The notes below the pieces were generated by a model. That model was not told where the DNA came from, did no database searches, and worked only from the letters and a program-made list of their open reading frames with translations. From Naumovozyma dairenensis CBS 421 (Eukaryota; Ascomycota; Saccharomycetes; Saccharomycetales; Saccharomycetaceae), in the NCBI RefSeq assembly GCF_000227115.2, contig NC_016483.1, positions 620,001-684,000 on the forward strand: DNA of 64,000 nt, in the 5' to 3' direction. Made by a program: the position numbers and the translations under genes. Every line of letters begins with the position of its first letter. Position 1 is the first letter of the stretch. Below are positions 10,807-22,506 of this stretch, one piece after another.

Positions 10807-12967
10807 GTTGTTGAAATAAAATATAGTTGTTTATTTTAATCGGCAATTATTATTATTATTATTATTATTACTATATTAGTAGCAGTATGAGCATACGGGG
10901 TTTATAGTAAGCTATCCTTGTTTTGAGTTGATTAAAGGCACTTTTAAAATTAGCTATTGTATTTTTAGTCTCGAAGGCTATGTATACTTTTATAAGCAAT
11001 GGTTTTCGTCTTTTTCTCTATTTGTAATTTTTTCTAGTCTATAATTAGAAGAACAAAAGAGGCAGAGAACAAATGGGAAGTGAATGGATAACGTTGATAG
11101 CTATGAAGCAAATAGCGAATGTTAACTAGTTGTAATTGTCAACTCTCTTTATCTGTTGTTCAATAAACAGTCGAGAGGAGAGGAGATATAAGAGAGGGAG
11201 TAGAAGTAGGAGGAGGAGCAGCAGCAGAAAAAGAGGATAAACGTGAAAGAAAACGAGAGAGGCTGAATTGAGAAGACGTTTTAGAAGACAGAGATTTCAA
11301 GATTTTGACATTACTTTTAAATAAAACAGAGCCCATACAGAATCCTATTTTTACAACAACAACAACAACAACAACAACAACTACAGCAAACAATGGCGTA
11401 AGAATAGAACTGTTCTATTCCAATTCAATCAGAGAACAACCAGAGATTAGACAGACAAACAGACAAACAGACAGACTGAAAAATACAAATTTGGGAAACT
11501 CAGCATCTTTTGGCAGAGAAACAACCGTACAACACAAACACGTAAAATGACACAGCACCACAACACAATAAAAACATTTCAATCCTTCCTTTCAGAGGGA
11601 AAAATCGGGCTGTGAAAACTAGAAACTGAACAATTCAAAAAGGCGGCGCAGTTTTTCTTTTTTTTTTATTCCGTTGGTGAAACTCTTATCTCACCGGAGA
11701 AAATACCACAGAACGCGAACCATGTTCTATTTTTTTTTCTTTTACCAAAAGAAGCATTAAAGACGGGGGGGATACTTCCTTCCCCGACGGAATAGCTGTT
11801 AACTAAGGAGACGTAGTGTCAGCCTTACCCTCCTTAACGTTATTTCCACTCAGACATGACCGTAGAGTAAAGACTTAACGGGATAAGTAAAAAAGAAAGA
11901 AACAGAAAGGGAAACTCGGTGCTAGTTTTTGGTGTCTCTCCTTCCGACTGAGAAATGGGTGTACAACCAGAAAGGAGTGCGGGGTAAAGTTGGGCTTAGT
12001 TTTTTTTTTTTTTGTTGAAAGTGTCAGCCTTGGCGTATGTTTTTCCAGGAAAGCAGGAGGGTAACACAAGTTATGTCACCGACAACAACTTGACGACGGA
12101 AGGATCAAAAAAAAAATACCTAATATGGACGGTTGTTCCAACACTGTCATGATCCCGCGGAATGCAGCATAGTTTGATTCTGTATTTTTACATTGTTGAG
12201 TTAAGAATATGATTTCAAAAGAACAATGCTAAGATTTGTTAAGGAACATAGTCTGTCTAATATGTAATGCGTATGTGAATATCATAAACCGAAGTGCTAT
12301 TACCTCCATCGATTTTTGATGTTATGTACATAGCACATGCACTAGTATCTAATTAAACTTCTGCCTTCCTTCAGTCAAATTATCTTACTGAAGAAACTCT
12401 ATGTGTGTGACATTGCACATGTACGTACTTATAGTTTTTGTACTATATTTTTCATTGTAGCTTTCCTATTGCATAAAATTATGCCTACGAGACCGGCTAT
12501 ACTCGGGGAAACCCTATGAGCCATCGCAACTCAGTCTCAACCGGGAACTTCCCAAGAAGATTGGACGTCGTCATCTACTTAGAAAGCCACCACGTTGCGT
12601 AGGTCTTCCACTTCCGGACCTTGGAGTATTTTATTTGCTGGTTACGTACATTGTAAAAATTTATCTGCTTTCCTAACAAGATGTCATTATATTGCCGGGG
12701 TTAGCTTTTTACCCTAATTTTTTAGTAAAAATAGAAAAGTAAAAGAATTGATAAAATTATCGCTTGAAGTAAACAATTACAAACGAATTTGTCTTATCCG
12801 TTAGAATCTATGTAATTCTATATAACAGTACCGCCCAAAAAATGTAAAACAGTGAGAAATGGTTTAGTTCCATTTTTGTATCTATGTCTATCTATCTATA
12901 TGTTAAATTCACATCGAGTCTCATGTATAACATAATCCAAGTGTCCTTTTTACTGTTAGTCTTATCA
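10807..12967. other. Intergenic region SUR1-LGE1
   Basis: 2.2 kb. An ACA trinucleotide run at about 11355-11382 gives a short Val-rich frame on the minus strand (11160-11393) that I do not believe. S. cerevisiae has the small gene LCL1 here; I cannot identify a counterpart. Pyrimidine and purine tracts are common and no RNA gene was recognised. Confidence 0.5.
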
Positions 12968-14170
12968 TCATTGCATCAATAATAAAGAGTCTAATTTTTC
13001 TTGAGTTAATTGAACGTTTAAAGAATCTCTTTCATGTTGATTAATTAATAAATTCAAATCCAATTGAATTTTAATCATTTTCAAATGATTTTCATTCAAT
13101 TTAGAATTCAATATATTGTTTTCATTCAAAGTTTCCTTTATTTCTTCAATCTTATTAGTATCTTCAAATTGATTCAAATTTGTCAAATAGAAAAATGGTG
13201 ATTCATTCTCATCCATCTTATTGACATTATCTTGGGTTATTGTCGATAAATCCATTCCCCCCTGCTGCTGTTGTTGCTGTCGTGGTTGTCGTTGATCGAA
13301 GGAATGTGATGGATGACCATATTGTCTTTGTTCCTGTGCGTCATTGGTATTATTATTGTTATTATTGATATCGTTATTTCTTTGAAACCTCGATGGGAAA
13401 ACGGAACGATTATCCCTCTCATGGCTGGATTGGGCTCTATGAGATGGTGACGATGATGATGAAGATGATGTATTAAATGTTTCTTGGAAATGCTCAATAT
13501 TATTACTTGTAAGACTCGTTTCATGATTTTTTTCCTCTCTTTGTCGCGAAGTAAAGCTGGAATCAGTGTACTGTGATGCTATTAACGAAGAAGAAGGAGG
13601 TGGAGGCGGAGGTGGAGGTGGTGGATATGGTACTTGTGTGTGATGATATGATACTGAAGAGTAATATGAGCTTCTTCCTCTTCCTCTTCCGCCTCTTCCT
13701 CTACTAATTCCTCTAGGGAGACCTCTACCACTAATTCCTCTCCCTCTCCCTCTCGTCATATTGGTGTTGTTGTTATAATAGTCCATATCATTTGAATAAT
13801 ATTTATTATCGTTAGGAACATTATAATGTGAAGAAGAAAACCCAGGATGTTCAAACGGAGGAGTATTTATAGGATATCTGTTATCAGGTCGTCTATAATA
13901 ATCGCCTCTACCTCTACCTCCTCTAGTATTGTTGTCTCTCCCACCACTTATTTGATAATGAGAAGAAGGATACCTACTTTGGAACCCGTTATTATTACTA
14001 GTTCTTGACATCGGACCATTTATGGAATCGTTGGATGTAGATGTTGTTGTAATCGGGGCGGATTCCGAGGAGTATCTACTTGTATGGTGTGTATTCGTAG
14101 TATTTGTCGGAGTGCCATTGCTGGCAGCAGTACCATTGCCGGTGCTTCTATCGTTGGAGTTATCACTCAT
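12968..14170 (-). CDS. LGE1: Lge1, cofactor of Bre1 in histone H2B ubiquitination
   Basis: 400 residues with the two-part design of Lge1: a long disordered, sticky N-terminal region rich in Asn, Arg, Gly and Tyr (RGG-type runs near 80-175, a ten-Pro run near 190, poly-Ser and poly-Asn) and a short C-terminal coiled coil from about 325 to the end, beginning ESPFFYLTNLNQFED. Lge1 condenses around the E3 ligase Bre1 and promotes Rad6-Bre1 ubiquitination of H2B. Its place between SUR1 and LEE1, on the minus strand, agrees with synteny. It is longer than the 332 residues I recall for S. cerevisiae because of low-complexity expansion. Confidence 0.85.
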   Translation of the reverse strand: MSDNSNDRSTGNGTAASNGTPTNTTNTHHTSRYSSESAPITTTSTSNDSINGPMSRTSNNNGFQSRYPSSHYQISGGRDNNTRGGRGRGDYYRRPDNRYPINTPPFEHPGFSSSHYNVPNDNKYYSNDMDYYNNNTNMTRGRGRGISGRGLPRGISRGRGGRGRGRSSYYSSVSYHHTQVPYPPPPPPPPPPSSSLIASQYTDSSFTSRQREEKNHETSLTSNNIEHFQETFNTSSSSSSSPSHRAQSSHERDNRSVFPSRFQRNNDINNNNNNTNDAQEQRQYGHPSHSFDQRQPRQQQQQQGGMDLSTITQDNVNKMDENESPFFYLTNLNQFEDTNKIEEIKETLNENNILNSKLNENHLKMIKIQLDLNLLINQHERDSLNVQLTQEKLDSLLLMQ

Positions 14171-15997
14171 ATCTCGTTTGGTTTACCTCTGTTATATGCT
14201 TTTTGACTGCCTGGCTTAAAATCAAATTTTAGTTATAAAAGCAGCGTTTCTAGTTTTATTATGAAGAAAAGGGCGAGGCAACTTTCAAAAATATCTTATA
14301 TTCTACTGTTTTGGTTGGATCTATGACTCTATAACAGCAGCATCTTTGTTCATATTAGACTAGGCATAGTCTACTACTTTTTTTTGTTTTGTTCCATTTA
14401 GTGTTGATATTTTTTATAAAATTTTCTAAAGGCGACCGGGTAACACTATCCGCAGTTGTTTATTACGCTAACATTGTTTGCTAGCTTAACAGTAAGTAGT
14501 GACGGAATATTCGTCAAAGAAGCTAGAATGTTGATACTTCTCTATGCTTTTCATATAATATTGCCCCAACACATATTTCCTTTTGAACCTTGGTGTTCAT
14601 TAGAAACAGTCATTTGGATTCTTGAAGAAGTTTAATAATCTAAATACGAAGGTGTTGCATGATATGTACGTAACTTCTGTGTTCAGTAATTTGGTGATAT
14701 GAGTGTAAAAGGAGCTTAACGTAATGAATCATTCTTTACTTCTGCAAGAAATAAAGTGACCATGTTTGTGGTGTAATCCCTATTAAGATGGTTCCACCCG
14801 GCGTAACAACGCTAGCTGGGCGGCTATGTGCGTTTACGTTACATTACATTCCAACACAGAGGGTAATGGGGAAAGAAAGAATGATAAACCCTGGCAAATC
14901 TGTTTGTTACCCTGTCTGCCACAGCCGTGCCTCCCCTCGGCGTCTCTTTCTCTGCCGTACCGGACGCTGCAGTGGCGGGGGGGGGGGGGCAAAGTGGAGG
15001 GTATGAAGTGTACGTAATCTAATTTGAGCGTGTTTAAGGAGCTTCTCCAATCCTATTCTTCTTTTTATTCCTATATTCCTATTCCTATCGTGTGATTTCC
15101 TTGATGGACAATCATGCAATTTACAAACGAAGCGAAGAGGGAAGAGATGACAAATATAGTAGTAAGTAAGCCAGTAAGTAAGTACCTGTACTCCCACCTT
15201 CATGATGTAAGTTAAGTTAAGTTAAGCTAAGTTAAGTTAAGCTATTTATCATGCAATGCTCCACTCCCCTCTCCACAGCCCTCTCTTCCTCTGAACCCCT
15301 CCCTCCAAAAAGGAATAGGGCATCCCTCGGGCAGCCGCACGTACTTTTTTGTATTATGTAACACTCTCATCCCCTTTTAATTATCGGACTTCTAGCAATA
15401 AACAATATACGCACGTAAATCAATGAAATTTTTCATCTCCAAATTTTATACACTTGGTATCCTTTTATAATGATGTGCGTTTCGGTCATCCTGCAACCAT
15501 GTATGCTTTGATAAACCTTCGTCTATTAGTTATAAATTATATATATGCACTCTATTTCAATCCTTATATCACTGTAGTCTCTAGTTACACATACTTACGG
15601 AAATAAGTTCTCCGATTGATTTTAAAAATTGAAGTTTGTGACAAAAAAATACTATACCATTAAAGAACAGTTTATTATTATTCTTTTCACCACCAAAATA
15701 TTCTCTTAAGTATTATTTCCTATTCTCTTCTAACAATTCTTAATTAAATATTGTTGCTGCTCACTAACGAACTATCCCTGTTATCGATAATAAAAGAAAA
15801 GAAAAAAATAAAATAAAACGTAATAAAAAGAGAAAAAAAAAGGGCACTTTAAAAAAGAGTTCAAAAGAAACCATACTCAAAAATATTTTAAAAAATAAAA
15901 AGCCTCTAATTACAAACGTCTTCTCAAACAACTTTTTCTTTCTTTCCAATTGTGTTTTTATTGTTGCTAACTAATTATAACACAAAGAAATACCACT
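14171..15997. other. Divergent promoter region LGE1-LEE1
   Basis: 1.8 kb between divergent genes. A Reb1-type CCGGGTAA is at 14436-14443, a 13-G homopolymer at 14977-14989, and tandem GTTAA/GCTAA pentamers at about 15211-15242. Small frames around 14788-15203 run through the G tract and low-complexity DNA and show no protein features. Confidence 0.55.
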
Positions 15998-17395
15998 ATG
16001 TTTAAAAGTTCGACTGATCAAGATCAATTGAATTCTTCAATTTTAAAAAATTGGAAGGAACAACAACAACAACAACAGGAACAAGACCAATCATTACCCT
16101 TATCATCTCCATTACATTCAACAAATAATTCATCATCTTCTCCATCTTCAAACATGAATAATAATATCAATAATATCAATAATATGGATATGGATATCGA
16201 TATGGACTTCGAAGCGGATATCGACATTGATATTGATAATGAAATTGATAATGATAATGATAGCGACTTTAGTCCAGAACATGAAGAATTAATTAAGCAA
16301 CACTTAAGAATCACGAAAGAAAATAAAGCAAGTAATAATTCAAAAAATTATTCTCATGTCCCATGTAAATTCTTTAAAAATGGGAATTGTCAAGCTGGTA
16401 ACGCATGTCCATTTTCTCATTCTTTAGATTATTTAACTGCTAATAGAACTCCTTGCAAATATTTTAAAATGGGGAATTGTAAATTTGGTAATAAATGTGC
16501 TAACTCTCATATCATTAATCCATCTCAATATAACAATAGTACTAACACTAATGTTAATATTGATAGAAGAAATTATCCTCTGCATCCATATGTACCAAAA
16601 TCAAGTTCCCTTCCAAGTGATTACAATGACATCAATAATACTAATATTCCTATGTCTAATCCACAACAACAAATAAGTTCCACGTATTACTCAAATACTT
16701 TATCTCCTCCATTAACTGCCCCAGGAAATGGTAACCAAAATTATAATTACAACTACAATTATAATTCTACTAGTTTACAAAATTATTCACAACAACAACA
16801 ACAACCTTATTATCCAACTTCAACAAGAACAACAAATATGAATATGGATATGATGACTCCAAGAAATTACGAATACCGTCACCCACCACCACTACAACCC
16901 GGACCACATTATTCTTACCCTTCCTCATCTTCTTCCCAACCTTTGTATAATAATAATGAACTGGCTAATACAAAAGTATCTCCTCGAACTTCCTCCTCTT
17001 CGTCTACATCAGCTTACTCAAATTCTAGGAATATGAATTCTCAAGAAGAACACTATCAATCGTATCAATATCCTTCTTTTTCGGGTACTAACGGAAATAT
17101 TAATAACGACGACAACAACAATAATTACACAGATATCGAATGGGTTAGAAACAACTTATTTAACATGAGAATTTCAAATAATATAACTACATCGGTACTA
17201 CCACCACCACAGGCTTCTACTGGTACTAATACTACTGTTACTAATTCTAATAATAATAATAATTTGGATAATCATGAATTTCAAGAAAATTTATTACTTT
17301 CAATGACTGAAGAAGATGATGAAGAACAACAAAGACAAAATGCAACAGTTGATAATAATAGGAAAAATATGGAAAACAGGACGGTTGAAACTTGA
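15998..17395 (+). CDS. LEE1: CCCH zinc-finger protein Lee1
   Basis: 465 residues. Two C-x7-C-x5-C-x3-H fingers stand in tandem: C123/C131/C137/H141 and C153/C161/C167/H171, in the contexts CKFFKNGNC and CKYFKMGNC. The rest is disordered: Gln-rich near 21-30, an Asp/Ile/Met acidic run near 63-90 (MDMDIDMDFEADIDIDID), then Asn/Ser/Gln/Tyr-rich tails. CCCH fingers of this type usually bind RNA; the role of Lee1 is poorly known. Plus-strand position between LGE1 and KTR6 matches S. cerevisiae YPL054W, which I recall as 301 residues, so this version is clearly expanded. Confidence 0.85.
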   Translation: MFKSSTDQDQLNSSILKNWKEQQQQQQEQDQSLPLSSPLHSTNNSSSSPSSNMNNNINNINNMDMDIDMDFEADIDIDIDNEIDNDNDSDFSPEHEELIKQHLRITKENKASNNSKNYSHVPCKFFKNGNCQAGNACPFSHSLDYLTANRTPCKYFKMGNCKFGNKCANSHIINPSQYNNSTNTNVNIDRRNYPLHPYVPKSSSLPSDYNDINNTNIPMSNPQQQISSTYYSNTLSPPLTAPGNGNQNYNYNYNYNSTSLQNYSQQQQQPYYPTSTRTTNMNMDMMTPRNYEYRHPPPLQPGPHYSYPSSSSSQPLYNNNELANTKVSPRTSSSSSTSAYSNSRNMNSQEEHYQSYQYPSFSGTNGNINNDDNNNNYTDIEWVRNNLFNMRISNNITTSVLPPPQASTGTNTTVTNSNNNNNLDNHEFQENLLLSMTEEDDEEQQRQNATVDNNRKNMENRTVET

Positions 17396-17859
17396 TTAAA
17401 ACAAAAATAAAAATAAAAATAAAAAATAAAATAAATATTTTACTATAATATAATCTACTATAATATAATCTACATTCTTACCAAAGTTTCCATTTTTTTG
17501 AATGCCTTGTTTTTGCTTTGTTTTATTTTTTATTATTTTTTTGATTATGTGACGCTCCTCCCAGACGCTCCGTTTTTTTAGGGGTCACTTTCTTTTCCTC
17601 GGATCCTCCCGGTTAGACTTGTAAGAGTATTTCTACATATATAATATAGCAGTCTCTTTTAGAGCTACACCAACCATCCATGTCTGGAAATTATTATGGC
17701 AGATGGGGTGGGCCATATAATTTTCGAATGTTTAAAAAAACGTAAAAGTCCACGTAACATCTTAATTTGAAGTTAACATATTATCTTTATTTCTGATATT
17801 ATATGATATGTATAAATAATGTACATCGTTCTTGATAATAATGGCTATTATATTTTGGT
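17396..17859. other. Convergent 3' spacer LEE1-KTR6
   Basis: Very AT-rich 3' region. A 14-bp CTATAATATAATCTA-type unit is repeated in tandem near 17442-17472. Nothing coding was seen apart from a shadow frame of KTR6. Confidence 0.55.
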
Positions 17860-19419
17860 TCATGTACGTTTATTCCAACCATCAGGTTTTGGCCATTCCA
17901 TGACCTCGTAGAATTTTTTCGTGCACGAACCACCCATAAATGTGAAATCGTTACCTTGATCACATTTACATTTAGATTCTCTCCATTTAATATCATCTAA
18001 TGGACAATTTTCATATGGTTCACTATAAAATCCAAAATCTAGAAAAAAAATTACAAATGTATCTCTAGAGACTAATAAAGATACAGCTATCGTATGAAGA
18101 GGATCTGTTGCCCATCTTTCATAAAAAAACCCACCATTATTATCTAAACTTTCAAAAAATTTATTAAAGGCTGATGATCTGAAAAAATTCAAATTAGCCA
18201 CTTCAAAATTACTCCAAAAACTACATTGATTAAATGAATTACCATCATCATCTGAAACAAACCTCATAAAATTTTTATCATGAATTAATTTTTTATTTTC
18301 ATCTTTAAATTTTTTCACTTCGTCCCATAATCCAGGTAAAGTATCTTTATTTTCTTTTTTTGAAATAGAAAACCCAAATGATTTTTGTTTATCTTGCAGC
18401 CACCTGAAAACATCATAATCAATTTCACATCTCAATTCCATATTTGGTTCTACCCTCCAATACCAATCAAAATCTTTAAACAATGCATGTTTCCAAAACA
18501 ACCCAGCGAAATATCTATTCTTCAATCTAAATTCCAATGAATCACCAAATTCTAATCCGGCCATTTTAATCTTTGCCTCTTCTGCCTTAATATCATCAAT
18601 AAATGAAGGATATCCATTCCAATCCTTTTCATCAATTTGACCAATTTGGAAATCCACTCTCAAAGTATCATTAATATCTTGTTTAAACTCTTCACTAATA
18701 CCATACCTCGTTAAAAAAACCCAAGGATAATTAAATTGTCTATTAAACATATCTTCCATCTCATTAATAGATTTCATAATACCATCATGATCATCATCTT
18801 CAATATAAGCGAAAAGACAAGCTTTAGGCCTATCACCCACATTAGCCCATGACGGAACCATAGCACTCATTAACGTATCTGGTCCACCATATCTTTCAGT
18901 TTGTGATTTAATAAACTTAGCCCTTTTCTCTTCACGTGTCTTCATTTTCAAATTTTCTTGTTCATTATCATAATCTTGTTTGAATCTAATTAATTCTTTA
19001 GCAGTGAATTGAGAAAGTGTTGCGTTAGTGTAGTTGGCTAATTTAGGAATATATTTGGAATAATCTATTAGTTCTCCGAATTCATCATATTTAGGAATCT
19101 TATCAAATGAAAGATCATCATCATTAAGATCAAAATTTAGAGTAGAGTCTAGTTCGTTAGTGTTACCTGTTCCCATAAAGCCACCTTCGTTCTTGTTTAA
19201 TGATGGGATTTCATCAAATGAGAAGAAGGATTTGCCGGATCCACTACCTGGACGTGATTCCCTTTGTGATTGTTGTTGAGTTAGTTTTAATGCCCTTGAT
19301 GTTACCTCTGTGTCGTTGTCAGGTGAACGTAAGGTCATTAATAATATGGTTAATATTATACCCAGTAGAACTGAGTATCTTAGATGCCTTTTACTAATGA
19401 AAAGTTTTTTCTTCGACAT
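17860..19419 (-). CDS. KTR6: Golgi mannosylphosphate transferase Ktr6
   Basis: 519-residue type II membrane protein of the Kre2/Mnt1 family. A short basic tail (MSKKKLFISKRHLR) precedes one span near 14-31, then an acidic stem, then the catalytic domain from about residue 195 (KACLFAYIED). Family landmarks include the DWYWRVEPNMELRCEIDYDVF region and NQCSFWSNFEVANL near 394-408. Ktr6 adds mannose-1-phosphate to N-linked outer chains from GDP-mannose. S. cerevisiae Ktr6 is about 446 residues; the excess here lies in the stem. Position beside LEE1 and OAZ1 separates it from other KTR members. Confidence 0.9.
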   Translation of the reverse strand: MSKKKLFISKRHLRYSVLLGIILTILLMTLRSPDNDTEVTSRALKLTQQQSQRESRPGSGSGKSFFSFDEIPSLNKNEGGFMGTGNTNELDSTLNFDLNDDDLSFDKIPKYDEFGELIDYSKYIPKLANYTNATLSQFTAKELIRFKQDYDNEQENLKMKTREEKRAKFIKSQTERYGGPDTLMSAMVPSWANVGDRPKACLFAYIEDDDHDGIMKSINEMEDMFNRQFNYPWVFLTRYGISEEFKQDINDTLRVDFQIGQIDEKDWNGYPSFIDDIKAEEAKIKMAGLEFGDSLEFRLKNRYFAGLFWKHALFKDFDWYWRVEPNMELRCEIDYDVFRWLQDKQKSFGFSISKKENKDTLPGLWDEVKKFKDENKKLIHDKNFMRFVSDDDGNSFNQCSFWSNFEVANLNFFRSSAFNKFFESLDNNGGFFYERWATDPLHTIAVSLLVSRDTFVIFFLDFGFYSEPYENCPLDDIKWRESKCKCDQGNDFTFMGGSCTKKFYEVMEWPKPDGWNKRT

Positions 19420-21223
19420 ATATGTATATATTATGTTGAGATCTTTTCTATATGTGTGTGTGTGTGTGTGTGGAAGGTGATATAGTATTTACTGTTTTTT
19501 ATCCGATAAATGAATGCTAAATTTATGTTTTATGACCTTTATAAAAAAACTCCATTTTTAATTAAATTAATTAAATAGAATCTAATAGTTACACGTATTC
19601 TATTGTCTTTTTCTTCAAATTTGATATTCTTTAATTTAAGATTCTCGAGAGTTGAAACCCTATGGGGGTGAGGGCCCACAGAGAACCACCCGTAGAAGAT
19701 GAATAAAAATGTTCCCAGAACAAAATAAATTTCCTCGAGAAAAAGAGAAAAGCAAAGCGCGGCGTAAAGAAAAAAGAAATGGGAAAGAGGGATCGGCCAT
19801 GCAGCACGTGGCTAAATGGCACTTGGAAAGAAATTGATTGGAAATGGAACTCGACAGAAATGTGTTCCGCAGTGCGCAGCGTCAATGACACCCGGGGTTT
19901 CCAGTCAAACAGTACAAGAAAATTTCATTAGCATATCGAATTCCTAATTAAATATTGTAATCTTTGTCACTAGGTTTTCATGCATGTATGGATATCCGGC
20001 GTAAGAGTTGAAGTAATTAATTAATTGGATCTCTTGGGATTGAACAAGGTATGTAAGAGAAACTATTTTTTCCTGAGTTTTTAGATTCCCAGTTATTTTG
20101 TATCAAAGAACAACGTGATTGTTATCGTTACAGTTATCTTCTACATTATAAAGCACTTAGTTAGTGATTACAAAATTTGTACTGCTATATTTGCTTAAGT
20201 TCGTTTTCCTCGATTATTTAAATATTCAAAAACAAATACAATAAATAATTTCCAGGAAAAATGGACAAGGGTATGTGACAGTTACTCTTTATTAGCAAAG
20301 ACTCAAGTGTAGGATGTATGGCTATTGCTGGTATTTCTTCTATTTTTTTGCTATACTTATTCTTACGTGCCTAATAGAAAATGATACCAGAAACGATGTT
20401 TGAACCTCACCCACATATCATGCTCTAACATAAATCTCCTTAGATGAACGTCTGTTTATGGCAGTAGAACTGGGTTAGGTAGGAAGCATTGATCACTATT
20501 TTTGGGAGGAAATTGCGTATGAAGCAGGTGGTTTCACTGTTTAAGAATCGGATTTCAGCTCAAACAAGACACCCTAAAATGTTGAAAAAGACAACGCCCT
20601 ATGCTACTATACGGTACAATTGCCGGCAAACATGTTACGAGAGAAAGGGTTGTCAAAGAGTTGTTATATCTTAAAATACGTATACAATAGTCACGAATGT
20701 TTCTATGAAAGAACCGTTTATAAGTAAATAATCACTTATTGCACACGAAGAGGACTGTTTTATTCACTATTCTGTTGAATATGCTAGCGCCCTCATTTTT
20801 CCTTTTTGGGCAGGGCCTCGTAGGGTTAATAAAACTGTCAGACAAGAAGCCCTATTATAAAGCCACCACAGTTTTAGTTTTCTCTCTTGTCACGTGCTAG
20901 GAACGTTTTAAATTTAACTTAAGTAGTACCAAATATATTCTCAGAAATATAGAATATACATGGAGATTTTCCACCATCACACATAATGACTACCATCTAT
21001 CCAAGATCAAGGTCGAAAGACACTCTGACTTATAATCCGCAGCCTGACTCACAAATCAATATAATAGTTTGGGCATTATAACACTATAAGAGGTATAAAC
21101 TCATATACCGTAAACTATCCTCAACAGTGAACGTTTTCTCATCATCCATTTTCTAAAATCAGAGAAATAAGCACATACCGACTATACCGTACCAAAAGCA
21201 TAACTGCACAGACGTTATTGCAA
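19420..21223. other. Divergent promoter region KTR6-OAZ1
   Basis: 1.8 kb. A (TG)n run lies near 19453-19473, and CACGTG E-boxes at about 19805 (GCACGTGG) and 20889 (TCACGTGC). Small frames at 19631-19891 and 20489-20674 lack recognisable content. Confidence 0.5.
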
Positions 21224-22112
21224 ATGAATCAATCAACAAAAAAACAAAATTTACTACAAAAGAAACAGGACTCAATATTTAAGACTTTAGGTGGTCAAAA
21301 TAACTTGAATGAAAAGTTATCTAACCCATCAATATCAGCAATATCATTAAGTTTCCCCATCAAGAATCTAATTAAACGAAAACAAAAAAACCATACTCTT
21401 AATACCCCTACATCTACATCCATTAATCCAAATATTTACACTTATTCTTTGACGCCGAATGGCTACAAAGATTGGAGTGCGTGACATCTCTAGAGAGAAC
21501 TCCGATCCTTCTAATACAGAAGCCGACACTGATAAATTGATCGAATTATATTGGGATATCATCTTATTGACTGAATCTCAATTTCTTTATGACATTTCTC
21601 ATTTAAAGAAATTTCAAAATCATTTAGTCAACTTAATGAATTCCAAACTCAATCAATCATACAAAAAAAATACAATTCAAGATACCAATAACAATCAAGG
21701 ATCCATATGGAGATGTCTAAATGATAATTACATGATTGTCTATCTACCTTTAATATTCAATGATTTATTATGGTGTAAATTCAATTCTGTATATTTGAAC
21801 ATTATTATACCTGATTTCCCCACATCCTCTACAATAAATACCAAAGATTGGTTATTAAGCTTACTGGAATTGACAAGTTCATTGGATTTACAATATTTAC
21901 GCTTGTTCTTAAGAAGAAACACAAATGGTAATACGAATTTGATAACTACATTATTGCGAAATTTGAATTGGATTGGTGGGAAAATCATACCAAATGAGAA
22001 TAGAAATAATTTATCATTCGATAACGATGAATTGACAATGTCTGATAAGTCATCTTTTAATGAATTAATGAGAGGTGATGAAAATTTTATAATATTGGAA
22101 TTCGAATGTTAA
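21224..22112 (+). CDS. OAZ1: Ornithine decarboxylase antizyme Oaz1, two frames joined by +1 frameshift
   Basis: The first frame starts at ATG 21224 (a TTG two codons earlier is open but not a yeast start) and stops at TGA 21482-21484. The second frame continues 209 residues from 21483 to 22112. Reading GCG then shifting +1 at TGA gives 295 residues, close to the 292 I recall for S. cerevisiae. Antizyme binds ornithine decarboxylase (Spe1) and sends it to the proteasome without ubiquitin; polyamines promote the frameshift and so close the feedback loop. The C-terminal part (SLLELTSSLDLQYLRLFLRR ... ENFIILEFEC) is the conserved portion. Position between KTR6 and ARL3 agrees. This is a programmed break, not a pseudogene. 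Confidence 0.93.
21479..21485 (+). promoter_or_regulatory. OAZ1: Programmed +1 frameshift site GCG-TGA-C of OAZ1
   Basis: The last sense codon GCG (21479-21481) is followed by TGA and C. The heptamer GCGTGAC is, from memory, the same site used by S. cerevisiae OAZ1. Skipping T21482 puts the ribosome on GAC and into the long downstream frame. Confidence 0.9.
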
Positions 22113-22506
22113 GGAAATTCATAATAACCATGCATACAATGCATATATATATACCTCTCATAAATATATATATATAATATAATCAATATTCTAATCTCAC
22201 CATATTATAGCATCCATACAAACTTGCCCATTTATTATACATAATGACATAACTAATGCGTGTGTAAGTTTATATACTTTTGTTACACAAATAAGAATAG
22301 TACTCTTTTGTCTAACGGGTGAGATAAAAGGGCAGAGTAAGATTCCCGCGAAAACATAAGATGCGAAAATCATACGTAATCGAATACAAAAAAAGGCTTG
22401 AACAGTTCATTACTCAACCTCAGGATGATCCATTTGCTTCATTGAAAGTAACTACTTTTCTCAAAGCAATCAACTCATTAAACCTTAATCCCCCTCTCAG
22501 AAAATA
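22113..22506. other. Spacer OAZ1-ARL3
   Basis: AT-rich 3' and promoter DNA with two short (AT)n tracts near 22140-22180. Nothing coding was seen. Confidence 0.6.

Noticed and set aside
11160..11393. 77-codon frame beginning with a Val run, considered as LCL1
   Set aside because: The Val run is a GTT microsatellite and the remainder is Ser-rich low complexity; no match to Lcl1 could be argued.
14788..15203. Overlapping small frames on both strands
   Set aside because: They cross a 13-G homopolymer and purine tracts; nothing conserved.
20885..20960. TCACGTGC considered as centromere element CDEI
   Set aside because: No CDEIII-like sequence at the right distance; ordinary E-box is more likely, and no centromere is expected in this block.
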